Positions 16,575 through 24,565 of a stretch of DNA of 64,000 nucleotides are shown in pieces. Every line of letters starts with the position of its first letter. Position 1 is the first letter of the stretch. Below the pieces are notes generated by a model. The model saw only the letters and a program-made list of their open reading frames with translations. It was not told the origin of the DNA and did not search any database. The translations under genes and the position numbers were made by a program. The stretch comes from Chitinimonas arctica (lineage in GTDB: Bacteria > Pseudomonadota > Gammaproteobacteria > Burkholderiales > Chitinimonadaceae): positions 372,001 through 436,000 of the forward strand of contig NZ_CP041730.1 in the NCBI RefSeq assembly GCF_007431345.1, in the 5' to 3' direction.

Positions 16575-16598
16575 GAACAATGCTCCCAAGGAGGAACT

Positions 16599-17111
16599 AT
16601 GAAAATAATCGGTTGCTTAATTTGGCTGGGGCTCTTGGTGTTTTTTTTGTTATTCCCTGAGTGGCGAGGGCGAGTTGTATTTTTCTTCCAATATGACGTC
16701 CCAAAATTTTTTAGGGCTCTTTATGGGGGTGTATTACTGTCTGTACTCCGCGTTGGCCGCTTTATGGTCTTATGTTTGGCGGCGGGTTCAATATCGATAT
16801 TCGCCAACGAAGTCGCGGCTATTTTTGGTTTGGCGCCGTTCTTTTCTGGAAGTAGCTATACGGCACTTTTGGGATTGTTCAGTGAGAAATCCACTTGGGC
16901 TGTAGTCACGACCATTGTTGCGACTACTGTGGCAATGAGTAATACCCGAAAATTGGATATGGATGACTTTGATTTTGAACTAAGAAAGCAAGAGCGCCGG
17001 CAGAAAGCGGAAGAGAAGCTAGAAGAGCGGGTTGGGAGAAGATCGGTACCGGTGGTTAGGCCAAGCTGGAGGAAAAAGGATTCAAGAAGTGGATTTGCTC
17101 GTAATTTTTAG
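16599..17111 (+). CDS. membrane protein with charged cytoplasmic tail
   Basis: It encodes 170 residues preceded by a strong AAGGAGGAACT ribosome site. Hydrophobic segments lie near 5-21, 45-75 and 85-112 (three or four passes). They are followed by a strongly charged coiled-coil-like tail (LRKQERRQKAEEKLEERVG) to the end. The function is unknown. The layout is like that of phage- or plasmid-borne membrane accessory proteins. Confidence 0.6.
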   Translation: MKIIGCLIWLGLLVFFLLFPEWRGRVVFFFQYDVPKFFRALYGGVLLSVLRVGRFMVLCLAAGSISIFANEVAAIFGLAPFFSGSSYTALLGLFSEKSTWAVVTTIVATTVAMSNTRKLDMDDFDFELRKQERRQKAEEKLEERVGRRSVPVVRPSWRKKDSRSGFARNF

Positions 17112-17191
17112 TGGGAAATGAATCCTTTTGCTTTGCTGATTCGTACAAAAAAGGTATAGTTTTGCTACTTTCCGAAGGAATTTGCGTCTAG

Positions 17192-17222
17192 GCCCGCTCA
17201 GTTCACGCTGCGCGGGCTTTTT
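17192..17222. terminator. rho-independent terminator
   Basis: The stem GCCCGC...GCGGGC with a 14-base loop is followed by TTTTT. It lies after the membrane-protein gene and points rightward. Its 3' arm begins the 56-bp dispersed repeat. Confidence 0.65.
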
Positions 17223-17269
17223 CGTTTCCGTTTTCGGGGTATGAGAAGAGGCGGCCGGCGCCGTGCTGT
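17214..17269 (+). repeat. 56-bp dispersed repeat, copy 2
   Basis: It matches 1532-1587 in direct orientation with few mismatches. It starts in the terminator 3' arm and ends 38 bp from the end of the PEP-CTERM gene. Confidence 0.7.
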
Positions 17270-17306
17270 AACACGATGCCGACCACTTCTACGCACAAAT
17301 TACAGC

Positions 17307-18173
17307 TTACTTCGCGGCAGCCTTGCGACGACGGGCGATGGCGCCGATCAGGCCCAGGCCGCCCAGCAGCATGGCGTAGCTTTCCGGTTCGGGCACGGGT
17401 GCGGAAATGATGCGTTGCTGGTTCACCCCGGTTTTTTCTGCCGCCGCGAAAACTTCGGCACAAAAAATTGTACAGTCCCTCCGCTTGTCCAAGTAGGTAA
17501 ACTGACTGAACCGGTAGGTTACGGTTGCGGTTTGGCCCGCGGCAAATGTGCCGAGATCAACCAGGCCGCGATAGCCCGAATGCTCATAACTAACTTGGGT
17601 GGCGAGGTCACCAAACTCAGTGGCATCACCCATATCAAAACCTTCGCTGCTGCTACTGTTACTTTGGCCTTGTCGTGCGAACGTCTGTGCCGAATGCCAA
17701 ACTGACACGCCGTTGACAAGCACATCGGCCACGAAACCGGTTCTAGCATTCATAGGACTGAAGCTGGCCATACGGAAAGACATAGGCGCCAATTCCACGT
17801 TCAGCTTGTAGTTCAAGCTATTCCCGGATTGATTACTGAATGTATCCTGCCAACTGATCAAATTTTGGGCAAAACCGCCATCGAATATGACCATTGCTGA
17901 GTTGCTCACGCCATTCGCGTTTACGTTCGCATATTGCCGTACGTGGTCCCCCCATACAAAGGTAGGATCAGGCGTAGGCATATCGGTTAGCCACGAAATC
18001 ACAGCGGCTTGCGGATCCGTGCGGGCGAGATTGACTGGGTAAAGTGAGCTGGTATTTGCTACCATTGGTTCGTAAATGGTGCTGGCGGTAACGCTGGCAG
18101 CATGGGCATAAGTCAAGGACATGGACAGCACGCAGCCGGCCGTCAGCGAAATGGCGGATTTAACGAAATGCAT
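17307..18173 (-). CDS. PEP-CTERM-sorted secreted protein
   Basis: It encodes 288 residues. A signal peptide (CVLSMSLTYAHAA) is followed by a beta-rich domain without catalytic motif. At the end comes the sorting tail VPEPESYAMLLGGLGLIGAI and then RRRK: the PEP motif, a transmembrane stretch and a basic end. Such tails are cut by exosortase (EpsH) in exopolysaccharide-producing Gram-negatives; no exosortase lies in the window. Two cysteine pairs may be disulfides. Confidence 0.85.
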   Translation of the reverse strand: MHFVKSAISLTAGCVLSMSLTYAHAASVTASTIYEPMVANTSSLYPVNLARTDPQAAVISWLTDMPTPDPTFVWGDHVRQYANVNANGVSNSAMVIFDGGFAQNLISWQDTFSNQSGNSLNYKLNVELAPMSFRMASFSPMNARTGFVADVLVNGVSVWHSAQTFARQGQSNSSSSEGFDMGDATEFGDLATQVSYEHSGYRGLVDLGTFAAGQTATVTYRFSQFTYLDKRRDCTIFCAEVFAAAEKTGVNQQRIISAPVPEPESYAMLLGGLGLIGAIARRRKAAAK

Positions 18174-18235
18174 TTTTATGGGGTTTTCCCTGATAAGACA
18201 AGATGGCTATTTCAAGATTATCCATTAGTTGCAAT

Positions 18236-18460
18236 TCAAATTTCAATGGAATTGTTGCCACGCCTCCCGTCAAGCCACTTCGTGCGATCGTCTAGCGCGG
18301 GATGCTGCAGGTATGCGATCGTTCTTCGCCATCTATCCAGTGAAATAGACCAAACTCCCCCGATTTCCGCATCTTCATTCGTTGTTGCCATGCGGTCCGT
18401 CTCCAGGTGTGCCTGTTGTACTGACAATTGCTTACCGGTCTTCGTGAAGACGGCCAGCAT
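18236..18460 (-). CDS. hypothetical protein, possibly 5'-truncated
   Basis: From the ATG it has 74 residues. The same frame is open and protein-like upstream to about 18590 (LVGLTNSDIIAEAERIVEET), where it enters the direct repeat, so the original 5' end is probably lost. The end reads TKWLDGRRGNN, similar to RRWLDGRRSGN at the end of the gene at 18732. Confidence 0.35.
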   Translation of the reverse strand: MLAVFTKTGKQLSVQQAHLETDRMATTNEDAEIGGVWSISLDRWRRTIAYLQHPALDDRTKWLDGRRGNNSIEI

Positions 18461-18562
18461 CCGGCCTGTCTCTTCGACTATGCGTTCGGCTTCGGCGATG
18501 ATATCCGAATTCGTTAGCCCAACCAGGCGTGAAGCCAGGTCGGCACAAGCAATTTTTTGATG

Positions 18563-18650
18563 CTTCGGGCTACAACTATGGCAGGTATGTGGGATTCGCG
18601 GTGGAGTGATCCAGGGGTTCCGCGCAACGTCGTGTAGTCGTTGCGCGGGT
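18563..18650 (+). repeat. direct repeat of about 85 bp, copy 1
   Basis: It corresponds to 19193-19280 with about 20 percent difference. Both copies encode, on the plus strand, a closing peptide SGY(N/S)YGRYVGFA-x-E and a stop, then a GC-rich hairpin-like stretch (CCGCGCAA...TTGCGCGG-type). Confidence 0.6.
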
Positions 18651-18731
18651 GATCAAGCCCCGCCGCCCAACAGCATGGAGCGGCTCCGTTGTACGCATAC
18701 GCTATAACAAGTCATCGAGGAGGAGCGTGCA

Positions 18732-19091
18732 ATGGATCTGCGAGCAAAGTATGGTGACCAGCAGCTTGAACACATCATCGACCAAGCCATGATTTATCAG
18801 TGCGCCTGCCCGGCACAAGTCGCCAGGCTGATGCTGGCATTGCGTGAAGTGAACGCTTACGAGCAAATGTGCCTGAGCCGTGACGATGCCCCCTTACGTG
18901 AGACCCACCACCTGATCGCGAATGCGACCGAGGAGGCGCACGCAAGATTGCAGGAATGCCTTGATTGCGTGATGGATTTGGAAGGGTGGGATAAATCACT
19001 GATGACGATGCCGGAAGCGTTACGCAAATTACAGGGTCAGGAGCTTCGTCGCTGGCTAGATGGTCGTCGCAGTGGTAACGAAGGTAGATAG
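18732..19091 (+). CDS. hypothetical protein
   Basis: It encodes 119 residues with a strong GAGGAGGAG ribosome site eight bases before the ATG. It is helical, with YQCACPAQVARLMLALREVN in the first half and LRRWLDGRRSGNEGR at the end. No family is recognised. It lies between the two copies of the direct repeat. Confidence 0.5.
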   Translation: MDLRAKYGDQQLEHIIDQAMIYQCACPAQVARLMLALREVNAYEQMCLSRDDAPLRETHHLIANATEEAHARLQECLDCVMDLEGWDKSLMTMPEALRKLQGQELRRWLDGRRSGNEGR

Positions 19092-19128
19092 GAAACGTTC
19101 AGCGACTCGCTGCACAGTCGCAGGTGGT

Positions 19129-19239
19129 ATGAATGCCGATAGGCAACGCAAGGCTGTCAACGCACCAGGGCGCCGCACGCTGATTGTCGATCCTTCGGGT
19201 TACAGCTATGGTCGGTATGTGGGATTCGCGGGGGAGTGA
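19129..19239 (+). CDS. small protein ending GYSYGRYVGFAGE
   Basis: A 36-codon frame reads MNADRQRKAVNAPGRRTLIV, then DPSGYSYGRYVGFAGE. The last 17 residues recur at the end of the first repeat copy (18570-18600) with synonymous and conservative changes. That suggests selection on protein sequence, at least once. The function is unknown. Confidence 0.4.
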   Translation: MNADRQRKAVNAPGRRTLIVDPSGYSYGRYVGFAGE

Positions 19240-19280
19240 TTCCCTGGGTGCCGCGCAATGTCGATGTGATCGCTGCGCGG
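19193..19280 (+). repeat. direct repeat of about 85 bp, copy 2
   Basis: This is the second copy of the element at 18563. It contains the end of the small gene at 19129. Confidence 0.6.
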
Positions 19281-19370
19281 TGGGTGGAGTACATGGGGTG
19301 CGAGCCGGTTCGTATGCCCGGCTGCCCTGGCATGAGTAGTTGGAGCAGCCAATAAAAAACTTCAACGCTA

Positions 19371-20550
19371 GTGTGGTGTCTCAAAAGTAGAATTAATTAA
19401 ATATTTGGTATAATTGTCGTAGTTCAATAGCTCATGGAGACTATGACGATGACCAGAACGGGCCGCCCGATCAAGAAGCTGGAACTATCCGAAGAGCAGC
19501 GCAGAGAGCTGAATGCACGTTTGGCGCTGCGCAAGGCGCCGGCCGATGAGAAGCTACGAATTCAGATTGTGCTCAGTTGTGCTGACGGCGAAGGAGGCAA
19601 AGAGATCGCGAAGCGGCTGGATACCACTGCGCAGACCGTCTCAAGGTGGCGTCGTCGGTACGAGTCGTATGGTCTGGCAGGGCTGACCGATGCACCGAGG
19701 TCGGGGCGGCCTCGCACGGTGCTAGACGAACACGTTCAGGCGGTGATTGATCGTGTCCGGAACAGTAAGCCTACTGACGCGACGCACTGGAGCGTGCGCA
19801 CGATGAGCAAGGCAACAGGCGTGTCGGCGTCCACAGTGCAGCGCATTTGGCACGCGTTCGGGCTCAAGCCCCATCGGCTGGAGACGTTCAAGTTTTCCAC
19901 CGATCCGAATTTTGTCGATAAGGTCCGCGATGTGGTGGGCTTGTACCTCGCCCCGCCGGATCGTGCCTTGGTGCTCTGCGTGGATGAGAAGAGCCAGATT
20001 CAGGCACTGGATAGAACGCAGCCTTCACTTCCGCTTACGTTCGGCAAAGCAGAAACCCGGACACACGATTACAAGCGGCACGGGACGACTTCGCTGTTCG
20101 CAGCTCTGGATGTGGCCACTGGCAAGGTCATTGGCCAACTCAAACGTCGCCACCGGAGCGTCGAATTTCTGCAGTTCCTCAATACCATCGACGCAAGCGT
20201 ACCGGCAGACCTGGATATCCACCTGATCATGGACAATTACGGGACGCACAAGACGGAGAAGGTGCGTGCCTGGTTCGCCAGCAGGCCACGCTACCATCTG
20301 CACTTCACGCCAACTTCGGCCTCCTGGCTCAACCTTGTGGAGCGTTTTTTCTCACAAATCAGTGAGAAGTGGATCAAGCGTAGTGCCCACAGCAGCGTCG
20401 CCGATCTAGAGCAGTCAATCCGCCACTACTTGGACATCCACAACACCAACCCGAAGCCCTTTGTATGGCGCAAAAGCGCAGATTCAATCCTTGAGGCCAT
20501 TGCTCGTGCAGGCAAAGTTATTAATTAATGCTATTTCAGGTACACCACAC
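19371..20550 (+). mobile_element. complete IS630-family element
   Basis: The ends GTGTGGTGTCTCAAAAGTAG (19371) and the complement of GTGTGGTGTACCTGAAATAG (20550) form an imperfect inverted repeat that continues into ATTAATTAA. TA dinucleotides flank both ends (19369-19370 and 20551-20552), the classic IS630/Tc1 target duplication. At 1180 bp with an intact transposase gene it is probably a recent, active insertion. Confidence 0.9.
19434..20528 (+). CDS. IS630-family transposase
   Basis: It encodes 364 residues, full length. An N-terminal helix-turn-helix (GGKEIAKRLDTTAQTVSRWR) is followed by a second DNA-binding part (WSVRTMSKATGVSASTVQRI). The DDE catalytic core follows: LCVDEKSQIQALDR, then LIMDNYGTHK, then ASWLNLVERFFSQIS. 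No frameshift is present. Confidence 0.92.
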   Translation: METMTMTRTGRPIKKLELSEEQRRELNARLALRKAPADEKLRIQIVLSCADGEGGKEIAKRLDTTAQTVSRWRRRYESYGLAGLTDAPRSGRPRTVLDEHVQAVIDRVRNSKPTDATHWSVRTMSKATGVSASTVQRIWHAFGLKPHRLETFKFSTDPNFVDKVRDVVGLYLAPPDRALVLCVDEKSQIQALDRTQPSLPLTFGKAETRTHDYKRHGTTSLFAALDVATGKVIGQLKRRHRSVEFLQFLNTIDASVPADLDIHLIMDNYGTHKTEKVRAWFASRPRYHLHFTPTSASWLNLVERFFSQISEKWIKRSAHSSVADLEQSIRHYLDIHNTNPKPFVWRKSADSILEAIARAGKVIN

Positions 20551-20985
20551 TAGAGCGTGCAAAACTTCGTGAATGACCGCTTTATACCAAAATTGTTGAT
20601 TTGCACTCCACGGGTAACCAGAAAGCGTGGGCTCAATCAAAATATTTTGATGGTGAAAGCCGAGGGAATCGTTCACTGTGTCCATAACACCTACAGCCGA
20701 GTCAGGAACTCCTGGCACCAACTTCAGTACAGATGTTCCTAGTCGGATGTCCGCATCGCTACCACTTGTCTGAACAAATGTAACGTTTATGTACTTTGAA
20801 ATGGTAGTGAGCAGCTCATTGGTGGCAGCGATTTGCTGAGCTGTAAATGGTGCAAATTGTGCACGCTCATATGGCTCCCCATTGTAGCGATACTCAAATG
20901 GCAGACTGCTCATAAAGCTGTATTTTATGACGGCGCCCGGCTGATAATTGGGCTCGAAATGGTTGAATTCATGGAATGGAGGCAT
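20551..20985 (-). pseudogene. M10/metzincin-like metallopeptidase, decayed and split by IS630
   Basis: The N-terminal half looks like serralysin-type catalytic domains (FTAQQIAATNELLTTISKY, then FVQTSGSDADIRLG). It leads to the zinc motif VIHEVLHAL, where the IS630 target TA lies. Joining the flanks gives HEVLHALALKF instead of HExxHxxGxxH, so Gly and the third His were already lost. No real C-terminal part is found beyond the IS. Confidence 0.65.
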
Positions 20986-20995
20986 GACAACTATC

Positions 20996-21718
20996 CTAGA
21001 GTGCAAAAAGCTTAATTTCTTTATTCAGACGGCCGAGATATTGCTTGCAGTCTCTCTTTTGACCGGCGTTATCTTGCTTCGCCAACTCGTTTACAATTTC
21101 GCTTTTTTGCTTGATTGGAAGGGTGCCATACCAAAAGGGTACGCTAAATTCAAAGTATTTGAATTTTTGTTTGGTGCCATTGGGTTCAGAAATCCAGCCG
21201 TCAGCTTGTTTGTCACCTAGGAAATAAACCTGTTTTTTTTCGTAAATAGCCTTAAATGGCGACATGATTTTTTCATACGTTGGGAATCCACCACTTCTGG
21301 GGAGTCCCCGCTCTGCATAGCGCAGTGCCGAATATGGTATTTTCAGAGTGACTTCATCACCTGATTTAATTGCATCTGCGCGTAGTGCCTCTAATACTTT
21401 AAAACGGGCATAGACTATTTCTGGTTCTGATGGAGAGTAATCGTCGGCGGCGCCTTGTTTTTGCTTGTCAATAGGTTCAATCACCTCTAACATTTCTGCG
21501 TAAATGACATTTTTGGAACAAGAGACTCGCTCGGCGAGCGTGGGAATTGTCTTCGGAGTATCACCGTTGCTATTTAAGTAATCTATCGAGTCGTTGCTGG
21601 AAGGGGTAGAGCTGGCGTGGAGAAGCGCAGACGAAGCTGATAGCAATATCATTGCATTCGCTTTCATAAAACGAACTATGAGCGGATTAACAACTTTGCT
21701 TTTGTTTAATGGTGACAC
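20996..21718 (-). CDS. hypothetical secreted protein
   Basis: I chose the GTG at 21718 because CAGGAGAG lies seven bases before it; ATGs at 21736 and 21793 are alternatives. The protein has about 240 residues. The N-terminus is basic and then hydrophobic (MKANAMILLSASSALLHASS), a signal peptide. The mature part has CSKNVIYAEMLEVIEP, VYARFKVLEALRADAIKSGD and VYFLGDKQADGWISEPNG, which resemble secreted proteins of unknown function in this fold class. It sits 10 bp before the metallopeptidase remnant. Confidence 0.5.
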   Translation of the reverse strand: MSPLNKSKVVNPLIVRFMKANAMILLSASSALLHASSTPSSNDSIDYLNSNGDTPKTIPTLAERVSCSKNVIYAEMLEVIEPIDKQKQGAADDYSPSEPEIVYARFKVLEALRADAIKSGDEVTLKIPYSALRYAERGLPRSGGFPTYEKIMSPFKAIYEKKQVYFLGDKQADGWISEPNGTKQKFKYFEFSVPFWYGTLPIKQKSEIVNELAKQDNAGQKRDCKQYLGRLNKEIKLFAL

Positions 21719-21952
21719 TTTTCTCTCCTGTTTCATTTTATGAGTGATCCAGCTTTGCACTTCCTCAATTCTAAAGAGAAATGCGCGGAGCATGATACCT
21801 GCTGCCGCGCATTAGGGAAATCACCACTATCTAAGTATTTGCTTATTTTATGCGAGATTTCTTTAACAAGCTTCGGTAGTAGCTAGACCAGTAAACTTCG
21901 AGCGGGGGCTGACACACTGTAATTGGTCGAAGCATCTTCTATCCTTCTTAAG

Positions 21953-22621
21953 ATGTGCGGCCGCTACAACGTCATCGACAATCCTCATGTGCGTGAACTC
22001 TGTTCAACGCTGGGTATCAAGCTTTACCCTGGCACGAGGACGAACATTTGCCCTGGTGGGCAAGGACAGTTTGTTGTGGAGCGAGACGGACAGCGCCTAC
22101 TTCTAGATGGCATGTGGTCGGCATCAGTTCAGCCCAAGCCAGATGGCAGCGGCTATCGGCCTCACCCCGATTTCAAGACGTTCAACGCTCGAAGTGACCG
22201 GCTGGGCACCAGTAAGCTATGGCGCAGGCTGTACAGCTCCCAGCGCGCCATTATTCCAGCAAGCGGCTGGCATGAATGGGTTGGCAAGCAGTGCTACGAA
22301 CTGAAGCCCGCAGCAGGGGCGCTGGCCTTGGGTGGCTTGTATCAGGTGTATGCATTTGGCGACGAAGTTGTCCCGGTCTTCACCATCATTACGTGCCCAC
22401 CGCATCCTGATCTGATGCACATTCACGACAAGAGTCTCCCGCTTATCTCACAGCCGGCCGACTTTGATGCGTGGCTGGACCCAGCATGGAAGCATCCCGA
22501 AATTTTTCAGTCTCTAATGCAGCAGCCCATGGTAAGGGCGGAGTTGCAGGTCATTCCCATCGATTCGCCGAAGACACTTGTGCCTGTTGGACGGATCGAG
22601 ATCGTAGGAGCAGACCAGTAG
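21953..22621 (+). CDS. SRAP (HMCES/YedK) abasic-site protein
   Basis: The start is MCGRY, whose Cys2 forms a DNA-protein crosslink with abasic sites in single-stranded DNA. I therefore use 21953 and not the upstream ATG. Other family marks are FNARSD, IIPASGWHEW (with the Glu) and ITCPPHPDLMHIHDKSLPLI (with the active His). It has 222 residues, normal length. SRAP genes are common in prophages and islands as well as in chromosomes, in line with its location beside an attachment-like tRNA fragment. Confidence 0.9.
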   Translation: MCGRYNVIDNPHVRELCSTLGIKLYPGTRTNICPGGQGQFVVERDGQRLLLDGMWSASVQPKPDGSGYRPHPDFKTFNARSDRLGTSKLWRRLYSSQRAIIPASGWHEWVGKQCYELKPAAGALALGGLYQVYAFGDEVVPVFTIITCPPHPDLMHIHDKSLPLISQPADFDAWLDPAWKHPEIFQSLMQQPMVRAELQVIPIDSPKTLVPVGRIEIVGADQ

Positions 22622-22802
22622 TGCGGTTGCGTCTAGCGTCGGGCGGGCTTTTAGGACGTACGGCCGAAAGGCCGATTTCACGTGTGACTAGCGTGTGAAT
22701 ACACAAGCCATTTGAAGCCTTCCTAAGCCGCCAGGTCACGCAATAACTTTCGATAAATCGTTGATTATGCATGGTTTGTGGCGGCTTGGAGCGGCTTGGA
22801 GA

Positions 22803-22850
22803 TGGCGCCTCCGACAGGAATCGAACCTGTAACTGCCCGGCTCAAAGGGC
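22803..22850 (-). other. tRNA-like 3' fragment, possible attachment site
   Basis: Read on the minus strand it ends AGTTACAGGTTCGATTCCTG and TCGGAGGCGCCA. This is a good T-arm (ACAGG/CCTGT around TTCGATT), an acceptor-like strand and CCA, but there is no matching 5' half upstream. Partial tRNA 3' ends are left by integrases at island borders. A short GCGGCTTGGA tandem pair lies next to it at about 22777-22798. Confidence 0.35.
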
Positions 22851-22991
22851 GTGCGTGACAAGTTTTCAACTTCCGAGCGGTAAAAGGCTGCACCGGAAAT
22901 GTCCCATTAATCATATAGGGAGGTGTCGCCGATTGAAGAGTATTAAATAGGAAATTTTGGTATGAGTCTGGAAATTTCTAATCAATCTGCA

Positions 22992-23753
22992 CTAAGGAAA
23001 GACCCGCAGAAGCAATGGTGATAACGTGCTGGCAATGGTGGCGGCTTTTTCTCCGAAACTCGCAATCTTGTCTAGATTGTCGCAAGCTTCTGCTGTATTA
23101 CGCAAAAAATCGAACACTCTGTTGAGTATATTTTTTGTGGAAGCATCTGCGTTCTCATACTCACGCTCCACCTTTACCCGTTCGACTGAATATGCACCCA
23201 CGACCTTATGTAGGGCATCTGTAAGCGCCTGCGTACCTTTAATCTCGTAATCTAAAAGGGCATGGCGAATCGCAGTAATTTGTTGCTGAATAAACTCTCG
23301 TAGTTCACGAGTCATTACTGTATCGTGCAAAGCACTTTGCAATGACTCCAGCTCCATTCGGAGGGCCTTCAATTCTTCCGCAGGTAAATCTGCTTCATTT
23401 TCTTCTTTTAGTGCCCATGCAGCCCATTCGAACACCTTCCTGCATTCTGGTGCCTCGATATTGCCTTTATGATCATTCCAAGATGAATGTAACTTCCCGG
23501 GAGATGCCACTTGTTTCAGTCGCTCAAAGCCCGGGTTTGTAAGCTCCACAGGAATGCCATGCTCATCTAAGCGAGACCTGGTGAAATCAATTTGCTGACG
23601 CAGCGACATAAGCCGGGCAGTTACGTCATCTTCAAGATTTGGATCGCTCGCACTGAGGTCAAAAACAATTGCCCACTTTTCCAGAAGGCGATCATTTTGT
23701 TTGTTACTAACGAGCCGGTCATAGAAGTAGATAAGTCGCTCGGCGGCATTCAT
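22992..23753 (-). CDS. hypothetical helical protein
   Basis: I use the internal ATG at 23753 (MNAAERLIYFYDRLVSN), which gives about 253 residues; the longer frame adds an unlikely basic leader. It is strongly helical and charged, with coiled-coil-like parts (LKALRMELESLQSALHDTV). It ends with a weakly hydrophobic stretch (IASFGEKAATIASTLSPLLL). The function is unknown. AT-rich codon use fits the island. Confidence 0.5.
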   Translation of the reverse strand: MNAAERLIYFYDRLVSNKQNDRLLEKWAIVFDLSASDPNLEDDVTARLMSLRQQIDFTRSRLDEHGIPVELTNPGFERLKQVASPGKLHSSWNDHKGNIEAPECRKVFEWAAWALKEENEADLPAEELKALRMELESLQSALHDTVMTRELREFIQQQITAIRHALLDYEIKGTQALTDALHKVVGAYSVERVKVEREYENADASTKNILNRVFDFLRNTAEACDNLDKIASFGEKAATIASTLSPLLLRVFP

Positions 23754-23875
23754 ATTTGCTAGTGATCGGTGCAAGGGAAGATGCCTCGAAGCTAACACGA
23801 GTTGCCGCACAAGCCAACTTACCTGACGCAGTCTGTTGCGAAGGCATCGACTGCTAATTTTTACAGCCCCCCCGT

Positions 23876-23992
23876 TCAACTGTCCCAAGGTGTGGCACTG
23901 GTGCAGTCACAAGGGGAAGGCGGTTGACCTATCTTTAGGTCGGCATCAAGTTCTCGGGCGGCCTCATGTCGATATGCTAGGCCATAACGCAT
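23876..23992 (-). CDS. possible small island protein
   Basis: A 38-residue frame reads MRYGLAYRHEAARELDADLK, then IGQPPSPCDC. It is open upstream too, so it may be the end of a longer lost gene. Evidence is composition only. Confidence 0.25.
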   Translation of the reverse strand: MRYGLAYRHEAARELDADLKIGQPPSPCDCTSATPWDS

Positions 23993-24037
23993 GCCACGTA
24001 GAGAGCCCGCACCTGGCAATCATCCCGGAAATGAAGA

Positions 24038-24059
24038 AGCCCCGACCGAGGTCAGGGCT
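24038..24059. terminator. hairpin between island and ssrA
   Basis: AGCCCCGACCGAGGTCAGGGCT forms a 9-bp stem with one mismatch. On the minus strand it is followed by TTCTTCATTT. It lies about 110 bp past the 3' end of tmRNA. Confidence 0.4.
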
Positions 24060-24166
24060 CCAAAAATGCTGGCATAAATGCTGGCATAACCCAGGCAAAA
24101 CAGGGCTAAAACAGTCACAAAAATGCCACTCTCAAAAATCTAACCTATTGATTTTTAAGGATTTAT

Positions 24167-24529
24167 TGGTGGAGACGGCGGGAATTGAACCCGCGTCCGA
24201 AAGCACTCCACAGAGGGATCTACATGCTTAGTCTAGCCATTTGGTTTTAACGGGTGCAACGCCGACCGACAGGCTTTACAACCGCGAGCCACCTAAATTT
24301 AACTGCCCGACAAGTAGCCCGCCGAACAGCGATCTCATGTAAATAACGCTGCTGCCGGTTTTACCCGGCCTGACCCATGAGCAGATCAGAGCAGCGACCA
24401 ACCGGGATTAAGCGGCTAGTGCGTAGTTTTCGTCGTTTGCGACTAAATCGATTCAGTGTTTAACGGGGGTCTGAGATCCCGGCATGCCCCCATCCGCTTT
24501 GCCACCCCCGTCGAAACCATGTCGTCCCC
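24167..24529 (-). ncRNA. ssrA: tmRNA (transfer-messenger RNA)
   Basis: The 3' end GGTTCAATTCCCGCCGTCTC plus CACCA and the 5' end GGGGACGACATGGTTTCGAC form the alanyl-tRNA-like part. The tag frame at 24440-24408 reads ANDENYALAA and TAA. tmRNA rescues stalled ribosomes and tags the product for proteolysis. The 3' end faces the accessory region on the left. ssrA is a frequent island integration site, but no duplicated 3' end is visible in the window. Confidence 0.95.
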
Positions 24530-24559
24530 GTGGGTCATACAGTACAGATGAAGAAATTC

Positions 24560-24565
24560 ATTATA
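24560..24565 (-). promoter_or_regulatory. ssrA -10 box overlapping the gph stop
   Basis: TATAAT on the minus strand lies 31 bases before the tmRNA 5' end and includes the TAA of gph (24563-24561). No good -35 is visible (CTGTCC about 16 bases earlier). Confidence 0.5.

Noticed and set aside
18102..18560. 152-codon plus-strand frame
   Set aside because: It overlaps the PEP-CTERM gene start and runs antisense to a more protein-like frame. It has no ribosome site.
19099..19365. C-terminal half of the metalloprotease on the left side of IS630
   Set aside because: The frame is open after joining at the TA, but it lacks the HxxGxxH continuation and is antisense to the small gene and direct repeat. 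It looks like chance read-through.
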